Shown here one piece after another: positions 6,988 through 15,010 of a stretch of DNA of 20,144 bases. The stretch is from UBA4655 sp964585575 (lineage in GTDB: Bacteria > Planctomycetota > Planctomycetia > Pirellulales > UBA1268): NCBI GenBank assembly GCA_964585575.1, contig CAZPEM010000049.1, positions 1-20,144 on the forward strand, given 5' to 3'. The notes below the pieces were generated by a model, which was not told where the DNA came from, ran no database searches, and worked only from the letters and a program-made list of their open reading frames with translations. The translations under genes were made by a program, and so were the position numbers. The first letter of the stretch is position 1. Each line of letters opens with the position of its first letter.

Positions 6988-9719
6988 GACACCGATTCCT
7001 CCATGACATCTTCGAAGACCGCGTCGTCCGGCTCCGCGTGGTCGGGCGGGGACGGCGCGGGCGGACCGAGCCCCGGCAGCAGCCTGAGCACCGCGGGCAG
7101 GAAAACGAGCGACGTGATCGTGCAGGTGGTCACGCCGAGCGTGAGAACGCGGCCGAGCGATTCGAGCCCCTTGTGGCTCGCCACCATCAGCGCTCCGAAG
7201 CCGAGGATCGTCGTGATCGCATCGACGAGCACGGAGTTCGCCGTCGAGGCGCTCATGCGATACTCGCCCGGCCGCTCGAGCGCGTCGTGGACGATGTGCA
7301 CTCCGTAGTCGACGGCGATGCCCAGGATGAGCGGGATGCCGACGAGGTTCGCCGGGTTGAGCGGAATGCCCACCAGGCCCATGATGCCCAACGTCTGCGC
7401 CATCCCGACCGCCAGCGGCATCGCCGCGAGCAGCGCGAGGGGAATGCTGCGGAAGTCGACCAGGAGCACGGCCAGGATCACGACGATCGAGTAGACCGCC
7501 GCCTGCTCGTAGCTCCGCTTCATCTCGAGCGAAGCCTCGTAGGCCTGCAGGGGGTTTCCCGTGGCCCGAGCATCGACGCTCCGCACGTCGCGGACGAACC
7601 GCTCGAGCGAGTCGAAGTTCCAGATGTCGCCCCGGCCGTAGATCTTGAGCAGGTGCTTTCCATTCACGCCGACGAACCGATCGACGAGGCTCGCGGGAAG
7701 GTCGTCGAGCTTCGGAGGCTCCGGGTCGGACACGTCGCGGAGCGCGTGGAGCCGCGTGAGCAGGTCGCCCGCCGACTGCTGCTGGAAGGTCGAGATCGCC
7801 CGGTAGCAGTCCGCCGGCGGCAGCCGTCGCAGCGTGTCGCGGACCTGCTCGAGGTGCCAGGCGGCCCGCAGGCCCCCCGGCCGCTTCGCGGCCTCCTGCT
7901 GCGCCCAGGCGATCGTCTCTCCGAGGGCGTCGAGCCGGTCGATGGGAATCTCCGGGGGCCGTTCCGGGAGCCCGCCGACATCCCCGCGAATCCGCTCGAT
8001 GAGCGGCCGCTTCGTGCCGTCGTCGACCGGGAGAAGCGAGGCGATCTCGTCGACCCGCTCGACCGTCGGCAGGTCCTTGAAGCGGGCCTTGGCCGCGAGC
8101 AGCTCGTCGCGGGAGTCGGCGATCGAGAGGGCGTACCAGACGCTCTGGTCGCACTCTGAGAGCAGCTTCTTCTCGAGCTCGACGCTCTCGAGCCCCTCCG
8201 GCTGCATGTTCAGCAGATTGTGGTCGTACTCGAGCTCGTGGATGCCGGAGGCTGTCACGAGGATCACGGCCATCGCCGCAAGTGCCACGATCCGGGGATG
8301 CCGCATCACGGGGGCGAGCCAGGCGTGCACGGGCACGGGCTCCGGGATCCTGCGAAACAGCGGCGAGCGGTCGACGAGCGCCAGCGTCGCCGGAAGCACG
8401 CAGAGCTCGGCGAGGGCGCAGAGGATGATGCCGCCCCCCGCGATGAGCCCCAGCTCCGCGACGCCGACGAAGCTCGTGAGCGCGGCCGAAAAGAAGGCCA
8501 CCGCCGTCGTGATCGCCCCGACGAGGATGCCCGGCCCCACGCTCCCGCTCGCCCGGAGGAGCGCCTCGTCGCAGCCGAGCCCGCGGCGGCGCTCCTCGAG
8601 GTAGCGGCCGACGTAGTAGGTCCCGTAGTCGATGCCGACGCCGATCATCGTCACGGTGAAGGTGACGCTCAGGATGTTGAGATGGCCCACGGAGGCGGTG
8701 GCCCAGGCGAATGCCCAGGCCATGCCGATCACGAGTACGAGGTTCGCAAGCAGCGCGTGACGGATGCCGCCGAAGCCGGCGATCACGACGAGCAGCACGG
8801 CGGCCATCGAGAGGCCGCTCGCCCAGACCATCGACTGCTGGCTCGACCGCATCTCGTCGTCTTCCATGACCGGCAAGCCGGTCAGGCCGATGCGGACGTC
8901 GGGATGCCGCTCCCCGACGAGCCGCATCAGTCGGCGCAGTTCGTCGGTCGCCTCCGAGCCTCCGGCGAAGCCGCCCTTCGACTTCACGAGCCGCAAGAGC
9001 ACGAATCCGAGCCGCCCGTCCTTGGCGAGCAGGTGCTGGCTGGCCAGGTCGGAGAGCGTCGAGAGCGAGCCGGGCATGCCGGGCCACGGACTCCTCCACT
9101 CCCCCGCCCCGTTCGTGGCCGAAAGGCTCCCGAGCAGGCTCTCGGCATACCGCTCGAGCGAGACGATCGCCGGCTCATCACCCGTCGCGCCGCCGCGGGC
9201 CGGCTCCCCAGCGACCATGCGTCCGGCGAGCCCCGCCACCATCGTGCCGACCTTCAGCTGCGACCAGCCGCCGTCCACGATCAACGACGCGCTCTCGAGG
9301 AACCGGCCGATCGATTCCAACTCGCCGGTCGGCAGGTAGTGGAGCCCCTTCGCGCGGACCGCGGAGAGGTCGACCTCGTGCAGCACCGAACGGAAGAGCG
9401 AGCCATCGCCGCTGATCTCCCGGGAGACCTCGCCGAGCACCTCCACGACCCGCTTCTTCGACGGCCCCTCGACGACGATCACCGCGTCGTCGTCCTCGCC
9501 GAACTCGGCGATGTACTCGATCCAAAGCCGGTTGTATTCGTTCTTGGGATCGAGCAGGTCGAGCCGGCTCACCTTGTAGCCGAGGTTGCCCGCCGCGTAG
9601 ACGCCGGCGGCGACCGCCGAGAGCACCGCAGCCACCGTCACGGCCGCGGGTGCCGCGAGGCAGACGCGGGTCCAGGCCACGAGCAGCCTGCCGAGAATGC
9701 TCGTGCGGTCGGCGGCCAT
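6984..9719 (-). CDS. MMPL/RND-superfamily exporter (HpnN-like)
   Basis: A 911-residue inner-membrane transporter with the RND duplication. TM1 (residues about 20-43) is followed by a large extracytoplasmic loop. A six-helix-type bundle follows, with VTMIGVGIDYGTYYVGRY in TM4; after a second large loop comes a matching bundle with GIPLILGIAVDYGVHIVHD. The GxxxDYG motifs are the proton-relay signature of the MMPL/SSD type. The C-terminus is a Pro/Glu/Asp-rich cytosolic tail. General layout and length resemble hopanoid-associated HpnN transporters, which move lipids to the outer membrane; the specific substrate is inference. The ATG at 9719 has GGAG about 7 nt upstream; the frame is open further upstream but with a non-protein-like composition. 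First gene of a coupled minus operon. Confidence 0.9.
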   Translation of the reverse strand: MAADRTSILGRLLVAWTRVCLAAPAAVTVAAVLSAVAAGVYAAGNLGYKVSRLDLLDPKNEYNRLWIEYIAEFGEDDDAVIVVEGPSKKRVVEVLGEVSREISGDGSLFRSVLHEVDLSAVRAKGLHYLPTGELESIGRFLESASLIVDGGWSQLKVGTMVAGLAGRMVAGEPARGGATGDEPAIVSLERYAESLLGSLSATNGAGEWRSPWPGMPGSLSTLSDLASQHLLAKDGRLGFVLLRLVKSKGGFAGGSEATDELRRLMRLVGERHPDVRIGLTGLPVMEDDEMRSSQQSMVWASGLSMAAVLLVVIAGFGGIRHALLANLVLVIGMAWAFAWATASVGHLNILSVTFTVTMIGVGIDYGTYYVGRYLEERRRGLGCDEALLRASGSVGPGILVGAITTAVAFFSAALTSFVGVAELGLIAGGGIILCALAELCVLPATLALVDRSPLFRRIPEPVPVHAWLAPVMRHPRIVALAAMAVILVTASGIHELEYDHNLLNMQPEGLESVELEKKLLSECDQSVWYALSIADSRDELLAAKARFKDLPTVERVDEIASLLPVDDGTKRPLIERIRGDVGGLPERPPEIPIDRLDALGETIAWAQQEAAKRPGGLRAAWHLEQVRDTLRRLPPADCYRAISTFQQQSAGDLLTRLHALRDVSDPEPPKLDDLPASLVDRFVGVNGKHLLKIYGRGDIWNFDSLERFVRDVRSVDARATGNPLQAYEASLEMKRSYEQAAVYSIVVILAVLLVDFRSIPLALLAAMPLAVGMAQTLGIMGLVGIPLNPANLVGIPLILGIAVDYGVHIVHDALERPGEYRMSASTANSVLVDAITTILGFGALMVASHKGLESLGRVLTLGVTTCTITSLVFLPAVLRLLPGLGPPAPSPPDHAEPDDAVFEDVMEESVS

Positions 9720-9993
9720 GGACGGCTCCGGTGGAAAACGGTCGGTCGGAAGGTGGCCGGGGGCGGCCGGGGGGCGGGGATCGTAGGAAACGTGAGCAAC
9801 CCCGCCAAGCCGGGCTTCCCAACGCGCTGGCAAGCCGGGCAACCTCGGGAACTCCGCGGAAAAACGCCCTTGCGTCGTCACTGAAAACCCTGTTCCGCAA
9901 GCCCGTCGGCGGCCGAAAGAAGTCCGGTCGTCAGGTCCAAGCGACGCGAACGATCACGGGACCGGGACGAGGGGGCATGACGTTGCGGGGGGC
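9720..9993. promoter_or_regulatory. Divergent intergenic region with a 10-bp direct repeat
   Basis: This 274-bp region separates the exporter from a divergent secreted protein gene and must hold both promoters. I see no convincing -10/-35 pair. A direct repeat, CAAGCCGGGC, occurs at 9806-9815 and 9831-9840, 25 bp apart; each half includes a near-palindromic core. An operator role is only a possibility. Confidence 0.3.
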
Positions 9994-10923
9994 ATGGAAA
10001 TGAGAGGCTCGATTTTCAGGACCGCCGCGGGTCGGCGGGCAAGGCTCGCGATCGTCGCGGCTTCGCTCATCGTGGCCGCATCGCCGCCCGTGACCGCCGA
10101 CACCGCGACGGTCGAGGGCAACGGGACGTCGAGCCGTGCCGCCTACCGCGAGGCGATCGACGCCATCCCTCTCGAACGGCTCACGCAGCCGCAGGCCGAT
10201 GCCGTGCGGCGCTGCCTCCGCTCGACCACGCTCTACCGCCGGCTGCCCTCCCAGACGATTCCCTGCGACCGCGGCCTGCTGGAGTTCTCGCTCGACCATC
10301 CGGAGGCGATCGTCGACCTCTGGAGGGTGCTCGACATCAGTCGGCTTTCACTCGATCCATCCGGTCGCGGCGAGTGGCGGCTCGCCGACGGCTACGGCAC
10401 CGTCGGCGTGCTGCGGCTGCTGCACCGGGAGAGATCTCCCGCCGGCGGCACGATGCTGCTCATCGGCCGCGGCGGCTACTCCGGCCCGCTCACGCCCAAG
10501 CCGCTCACGGGCAACTGCCTCGTGCTTCTGCGACACGCCCCTGCCACGCCGTCGGCGGACGGCCGCGAACGGCACACGATCGTGATCGACGCCTTCCTCG
10601 ACACGGACGGCTTCGGCCTCGAGATCGTCACCCGCACGCTCCAACCGCTCATCGTGAAGACCGCCGGCTGGAACGTCCGCGAGATCTGCACGTTCCTCTC
10701 GGAGCTCTCGAACGCCTGCGAGGAGAACCCCGAGGGGGTCGCCCGGCTCGCCTCCCGCCTGTCGCGGACGGAGCCCGCCGACCGCGAGCGGCTCGCGGCG
10801 ATCGCGCGGGCCGCGGGAGGGCTCAAGCCGGCGGCCGCCGTCTCGGAAGGCGACCCGGATCGGCTGTCGGCCGAGCTCGCCTCCCGATGGCTTCCCGCCG
10901 CCGAGATGCCCGACGTGCGGTGA
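9994..10923 (+). CDS. Secreted hypothetical protein
   Basis: A 309-residue protein with a signal peptide (Arg-rich start, hydrophobic segment about residues 18-32, likely cut near VTA-DTA). The mature protein begins with a helical region (YREAIDAIPLERLTQPQAD), then carries a Cys pair (Cys72, Cys90), a mixed beta region with GNCLVLLRHAP and HTIVIDAFLDTDGFGLEIV, and a helical C-terminus. I recognise no enzymatic motif; from memory, similar proteins of unknown function occur in Planctomycetes. Two in-frame ATGs (9994 and 10000) are possible. It is convergent with the SH3 protein gene, only 19 bp apart, with no obvious terminator between them. Confidence 0.8.
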   Translation: MEMRGSIFRTAAGRRARLAIVAASLIVAASPPVTADTATVEGNGTSSRAAYREAIDAIPLERLTQPQADAVRRCLRSTTLYRRLPSQTIPCDRGLLEFSLDHPEAIVDLWRVLDISRLSLDPSGRGEWRLADGYGTVGVLRLLHRERSPAGGTMLLIGRGGYSGPLTPKPLTGNCLVLLRHAPATPSADGRERHTIVIDAFLDTDGFGLEIVTRTLQPLIVKTAGWNVREICTFLSELSNACEENPEGVARLASRLSRTEPADRERLAAIARAAGGLKPAAAVSEGDPDRLSAELASRWLPAAEMPDVR

Positions 10924-10942
10924 GCAGCCCGAGGCACGACTG

Positions 10943-12433
10943 TCACTGCCGTGCGGCGTCGGCGACGGGAGGGCTCTTGGCCGCGACGCGGAGCCTTGCC
11001 TCGGAGGCGACGAGGTAGGGCCGCTTGTATTCCGGCATGTAGCCGCGGGCACCGCGGACCGCCACCTCCTGCCCCACGAGCGGCGCGAGGTTCGCCGACG
11101 ACTGCGGCGAGATGAACGCGATCACCTGGTTGTTCTGGTCCACGATCGCCCACCGCGGCGCGTCGGGCCGCCTGGAGACGACGGTCGCGAGCCGGCCGGT
11201 CGTCTCCGTCTGGTCGGGCGGCGTCCAGTCGGGGGTGCCGTCGGCAGGCTTGCCGCCCGGAAGCACTCCAGGCCGCACCGGTCGCGATCCGATCGCCGAG
11301 AGTGCCGACCACATCCCGCCGAGCCGCAGCGTGTTCGATTCTCCGGCCTGCGCCGCGGCGAGCGTCGCATGGCGGCCCTGGATCGACTCGAATCGCGAGA
11401 GCCTGGCGTCGATCGCGTCGGCGCGGTGGCGATCCTGCATCGTGACCGCACGGCCGGCGGCGCGCCGCAGCCGATCACGCAAGGGCGCAAGATCCCACGA
11501 TTCCGGAGGGCCGACGACGGCGAGCGAGAGCGCGAGGTCGATATCGGCGAGCTCGTCCCCCGACGCCGCGAGCGGCGTCGTCTTCGCCGGAGCCGCAATC
11601 ATCCGCGCGAGCGGATCGAAGATGCCCGAGCCCTGAGGCATCCATCCCGCCGGGGGTGAGGACGCCTGCGCGGGCGGGATCGAGGCGGCGGGCGTGTCGG
11701 GCAGCCGGAGCGGTTCGGCGGTGGGCGGCGGATCGTCGGACGGGAGCGTGCCGGCTGCGAGCCGGACGCCGTCGTCGTTCGCGGCGGGTCGAGGAACGAT
11801 CGGGCGGAGCGACGCGGGCAGGTCGAGGTCGGCCGCCATCGCCCAGCGAAACTCGCCTGGCGGCGGTTCGATCCGCAGCCAATGGCCGGCGTGGCGGCCC
11901 TCGGCGATCCGCACCTCCTCGATCACCCTCACCCGCTCGCCCGCCTCGAGGCGAACCTGCGCGACGTGCCGAAGGTCGTTGAGCTGGGAGCCGATCCTCG
12001 CGACGGCGCCGTCGGCGACGACGATGCCGACGCCACCGACCGTTCCGTCCGCCGCGGACTCCGCGCCGGCCCGATCGACGGCGGTCCGCCGTTCGACGTC
12101 GGACCCACGAACCCAGCTGAAGCTGCCAGCGACCGGACGCACGGCGCAGCCGCCCGAGGGGTCGATCGCCCAGACCTCGACGCGGTCTCCGCGGGCGAGT
12201 CGCTCCGTGGGGTAGTAGTCACCGCCAGGACCGGCCCGCAGGTAGGCATGGTTGGAGACGACCCGCGCCGTCATCGGCAACGACGGCTCGTCGGCGGCCG
12301 CGGAGGACGAACCCGTCGCAACGGCCCCGATCAGGAGCACGCCGACGAGAAGGTCGAGGAGCGTCGGCGGGCAGACGACACCGCCTCGCGGCACGCGGCA
12401 CCACGCGATCGACCGGCCATACGACACATCCAT
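10943..12433 (-). CDS. Secreted protein with two SH3-like domains and an OB-like C-terminal domain
   Basis: A 496-residue protein. A hydrophobic segment at 24-45 (TLLDLLVGVLLIGAVATGSS) acts as signal or anchor. Residues 54-113 are a bacterial SH3 domain (AYLRAGPGGDYYPTERL, RGDRVEVW). Residues about 134-205 look like a second SH3 copy. A Pro-rich linker (220-270), a helical segment (290-365) and a C-terminal small beta domain (411-484; RLATVVSRRPDAPRWAIVD, then VGQEVAVRGARGYMPEYKRP) follow. The last resembles an OB-type domain. Such SH3 proteins usually bind cell-wall or envelope polymers; the ligand here is unknown. The ATG at 12433 is the first in frame, but a GTG at codon 19 or 20 would sit closer to the hydrophobic segment. 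Confidence 0.82.
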   Translation of the reverse strand: MDVSYGRSIAWCRVPRGGVVCPPTLLDLLVGVLLIGAVATGSSSAAADEPSLPMTARVVSNHAYLRAGPGGDYYPTERLARGDRVEVWAIDPSGGCAVRPVAGSFSWVRGSDVERRTAVDRAGAESAADGTVGGVGIVVADGAVARIGSQLNDLRHVAQVRLEAGERVRVIEEVRIAEGRHAGHWLRIEPPPGEFRWAMAADLDLPASLRPIVPRPAANDDGVRLAAGTLPSDDPPPTAEPLRLPDTPAASIPPAQASSPPAGWMPQGSGIFDPLARMIAAPAKTTPLAASGDELADIDLALSLAVVGPPESWDLAPLRDRLRRAAGRAVTMQDRHRADAIDARLSRFESIQGRHATLAAAQAGESNTLRLGGMWSALSAIGSRPVRPGVLPGGKPADGTPDWTPPDQTETTGRLATVVSRRPDAPRWAIVDQNNQVIAFISPQSSANLAPLVGQEVAVRGARGYMPEYKRPYLVASEARLRVAAKSPPVADAARQ

Positions 12434-12566
12434 GCGAAACGTGACCGCGGTGCTGTTCCAAACAAACCCCGCGCGCGGACGAGGCTTGGGCTTCCTCGTC
12501 CACGCGCCGGGCGGCCTCCGCCGAGACGGAGGACACAGGTCTTGTAGCCCCTCAGAACGCCCGGCT

Positions 12567-12628
12567 CAAGCCTGGATTTTCAACCTGGATTCCAAGACGC
12601 TCGCGGCCGCTTTCAACCGGGATTTTCC
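12567..12628. repeat. Three short direct repeats of CAA(G)CC(T/G)GGATT
   Basis: Near-identical 13-15-nt segments occur at 12567-12581, 12581-12593 and 12614-12628, within the 268-bp gene-free gap upstream of the SH3 protein gene. They are AT-richer than the surroundings. They could be an operator array for the minus gene starting at 12433, or remnant sequence. No promoter consensus was identified. Confidence 0.4.
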
Positions 12629-12630
12629 AG

Positions 12631-12706
12631 GGTGAGCGGCCCGGGGAAACCGCTGCCAGCATGCCGGCGCCAGCAGTCCTGCGACCCGGGCGCCCCGGGG
12701 CTCACC
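12631..12706 (-). terminator. Long stem overlapping the stop codon of the FloA operon
   Basis: GGTGAGC plus CCCGGGG (12631-12637 and 12640-12646, split by a 2-nt bulge) pair with 12693-12706, giving 14 bp around a 46-nt loop. The right arm contains the TGA of the last operon gene (12702-12704). It could be a terminator or a 3'-end stabiliser. There is no T-tract. Confidence 0.4.
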
Positions 12707-13322
12707 AGCGGTCCACGGGCCGGTCGAGGATCTCGCGGATCACGATCAGTTCGCGGAGCGTGGCGGGAGACCGAAGCGACCGCACGATCTCGGCGGCAGC
12801 GGGCAAGACGCTCGTCGCCCCGCCGCTCGGCGGCGTCGATGCGAGCGCGCGATCGGCGGTGAGCGGCGTCGAGAGGTGCTCGAGTTCCTTCGAGAAATCC
12901 TGCCGCACCCTCTCCGCGATCGACTCGCCCGACACCCGGGACGGCATCGGCTCCGGCACCTCCTTCGACCGCTCGACGAGCTGCGGCGCGGGCCTCGGCC
13001 TCGGTGGCCGCGGCTGCGGCGGGCTCGTCGCGGGCGGCGGCATGGCCCGACGGCGATCGGGCGACTCGCGGCGGAGGAACTCGCGGATCTCGTCCTGCAG
13101 GTCGCCACGGCCGACGCCATCGACCGCGACCGGCCGCGGCTTGCGGATCGGCGGCGGCTGCGGTGGCTGCGGCTGCGGACCCGCGCCCCCGCCGACGACC
13201 TTCTTCACGACCCCGACAAGCTGCGCGAGGATCCAAAACAGGAAGAACAGGACCGGCAGCAGGGTCTCGAGCCAGTCGAGACCGTTGGCGAGCAGCGGCA
13301 GTCCGATCGCGAGCGGCATCAT
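12702..13322 (-). CDS. Pro-rich single-pass membrane protein of the FloA operon
   Basis: Not a family I can name. The 206 residues divide into a hydrophobic N-terminus (residues about 8-43, with LLPVLFFLFWILAQLVGVV) that should be one membrane span, a Pro-rich stretch (46-64), a short charged helix (GDLQDEIREFLRRES, 73-87), a second Pro/Arg-rich stretch (94-113), and a helical C-terminal tail ending LRELIVIREILDRPVDRW. The start is the first of two adjacent ATGs, 16 bp after the floA stop; no strong ribosome site is seen. As the last gene of the NfeD-NfeD-FloA operon, it is a candidate partner or adaptor of the flotillin-like scaffold. That role is inference from position only. Confidence 0.8.
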   Translation of the reverse strand: MMPLAIGLPLLANGLDWLETLLPVLFFLFWILAQLVGVVKKVVGGGAGPQPQPPQPPPIRKPRPVAVDGVGRGDLQDEIREFLRRESPDRRRAMPPPATSPPQPRPPRPRPAPQLVERSKEVPEPMPSRVSGESIAERVRQDFSKELEHLSTPLTADRALASTPPSGGATSVLPAAAEIVRSLRSPATLRELIVIREILDRPVDRW

Positions 13323-13338
13323 GTCGGAGGGAGCCCTG

Positions 13339-14355
13339 CTACTGCGCGACCGCGACGTTGGGCGTCGTGCCCCCGGCGATCGTGCGTCGCATGTCGGTGT
13401 CGGCCTGGAGATTCCGGAGCTTGTAGTACTCGATGATCCCGAGCGAGCCGCCGCCGATCGCCTCGGCGATCGACTTGGGCACGTCGGCCTCCGCATCGAC
13501 GAGCGACGCGCGGCTCTCCTCGATGCTCGCGACCATCTCCTGCTCGCGGGCCACCGCCATCGCGCGGCGTCCCTCCGCATTGGCCCGGGCGACGCGGGTG
13601 TCGGCCTCGGCCCGGTCGGCCTGGAGACGCGCGCCGATGTTCGCGCCGACGTCGATGTCGGCGATGTCGATCGAGACGATCTCGAACGCCGTGTTGGCGT
13701 CGAGCCGGCGGGCGAGCACCGTCTTCGAGATGATGTCGGGGTTTTCGAGCACGTCGCTGTGTCGTTCGGCCGAGCCGATCGCCGAGACGATCCCCTCGCC
13801 GACCCGCGCGATGATCGTCTCCTCGGTGGCGCCGCCGATGAGCTGGTTGAGGTTCGTGCGGACCGTGACGCGGGCCTTCACCTTCAACTGGATGCCGTTC
13901 TTGGCGACGGCGTCGAGCGACTCGCGGCCGCTGTTCTTGCCAGGGCAGTCGATCACCTTCGGGTAGACGGAGGTCTGCACCGCCTCCCGCACGTTCCTTC
14001 CGGCGAGGTCGATCGCCGTCGCGAGCTTCCAGTCGAGTTCGGTCATCCTCGCCTTGTTGGCCGCGATGAGCGCCTGCACCACCAGCGGAACCCGGCCGCC
14101 GGCGAGGTAGTGGGCCTCGAGGGCCTGCCGCGTGACGCCGGCGGCATCGCCGATGCCCGCCTGCACCGCCATGATCTTGCTCCGCACGATCACGGTCGGG
14201 TTGACCTTCTTGAAGCTCATGGCGACCAGATCGAAGAGGCCGATCCCGGCGTTCGAGGCGTATGACTGCAGCCAGAGCCGAAGGTAGCGGGCCAAGACGG
14301 CCAGCACGACCAGGACGGCGAACAGTCCCAAGCCCAGGAGGATGAGCGGCAGCAT
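13339..14355 (-). CDS. floA: Flotillin-like membrane scaffold protein FloA (UPF0365/YqfA type)
   Basis: A 338-residue SPFH-related protein that organises functional membrane microdomains in bacteria such as Bacillus. It has an N-terminal hydrophobic hairpin or span (residues 2-22), then the family core: FDLVAMSFKKVNPTVIV, the YLAGGRVPLVVQALIAANKA region, VKARVTVRTNLNQLIGGATEETIIARVGEGIV, and ENPDIISKTVLARRLDANTAFEIVSIDIADIDVG. A Glu/Ala-rich coiled-coil segment (about residues 250-300) precedes the C-terminus. Length is close to the usual 330 or so residues of FloA. It lies directly downstream of two NfeD-family genes, the classical partner family of flotillins. It begins 66 bp after the small NfeD gene. 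High confidence. Confidence 0.95.
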   Translation of the reverse strand: MLPLILLGLGLFAVLVVLAVLARYLRLWLQSYASNAGIGLFDLVAMSFKKVNPTVIVRSKIMAVQAGIGDAAGVTRQALEAHYLAGGRVPLVVQALIAANKARMTELDWKLATAIDLAGRNVREAVQTSVYPKVIDCPGKNSGRESLDAVAKNGIQLKVKARVTVRTNLNQLIGGATEETIIARVGEGIVSAIGSAERHSDVLENPDIISKTVLARRLDANTAFEIVSIDIADIDVGANIGARLQADRAEADTRVARANAEGRRAMAVAREQEMVASIEESRASLVDAEADVPKSIAEAIGGGSLGIIEYYKLRNLQADTDMRRTIAGGTTPNVAVAQ

Positions 14356-14421
14356 CGGCGGAATCTCCGGAGGCGGGTGCGGAAGAGGATTTCCGAATGG
14401 TTGATTCGGGACCGGGGCCGG

Positions 14422-15009
14422 TCAAGCCGGCGGGCGGCCGAGACCGTCGAAATCGAACGCCTCCAGCGTTTCGCTGCGGATTGCGGTCGGTTCGGCCGGA
14501 GTGCGGGGCGGCGGCGGCGGCTCGCGGCGACGGACCACGAGGCTCGTTCCCTGGGTACCGATGACCTCGATCGGCGTTCCGGCCGCGACGACGCCCCCCT
14601 CGCTCATCGCCTCGTGGAGCCGGTCCGCGACGAGCACCCTTCCCCACGGCACGAGCTCGTCGACGACCGTACCGACGAGGCCCACCGCCGCCTTCGCCGC
14701 ATCCCTCGCCGCCTGCTGCGGCAGCACGTCCGAGGGCTCCGGCGGCGGCGGCAAAACCCGCCTGCCGAGCGGCGTCGCGGGGAACCAGCGGAAGGCCACG
14801 ACGAGCACGGTCGGCACGAGTCCGATCGACATCCCGAGCATCACGAAGCCCGCGAGCACTCCCTGCTGCACGAACGCCGTGACGATCGCCGACACGATAG
14901 CGACCACGCTGACGAATCCGAGCACGCCCCCCGAAGGCAGGAACACCTCGAGCATCATCACGGCCAGCCCGATGACGAGGAGCACGACCGCCCAGACGAT
15001 GCCGTTCAT
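14422..15009 (-). CDS. Small NfeD-like membrane protein with C-terminal OB domain
   Basis: A 195-residue protein with three or so membrane segments (residues about 4-25, 29-48, 50-72) and a loop with cytosolic Pro residues. A C-terminal NfeD-type OB-fold domain spans about 108-161 (GLVGTVVDELVPWGRVLVAD, then AAGTPIEVIGTQGTSLVVRRRE). It ends in a short Pro-rich tail. This is the protease-free NfeD class usually encoded next to flotillins. It starts 1 bp after the stop of the large NfeD gene (ends at 15011) and is followed by floA, so the three are almost surely co-expressed and form one membrane complex (known pattern for NfeD-flotillin pairs; inference here). Confidence 0.9.
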   Translation of the reverse strand: MNGIVWAVVLLVIGLAVMMLEVFLPSGGVLGFVSVVAIVSAIVTAFVQQGVLAGFVMLGMSIGLVPTVLVVAFRWFPATPLGRRVLPPPPEPSDVLPQQAARDAAKAAVGLVGTVVDELVPWGRVLVADRLHEAMSEGGVVAAGTPIEVIGTQGTSLVVRRREPPPPPRTPAEPTAIRSETLEAFDFDGLGRPPA

Positions 15010-15010
15010 C

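Noticed and set aside
6988..9099. Long minus frame upstream of the thioredoxin-like gene
   Set aside because: It overlaps the exporter gene in another frame and reads as Arg/Ala-rich shadow; the signal peptide marks the real start at 6987.
9720..9881. N-terminal extension of the exporter to an ATG near 9881
   Set aside because: The added residues are Pro/Arg-rich with no membrane or signal character; the ATG at 9719 has a ribosome-site-like GGAG and directly precedes the first membrane span.
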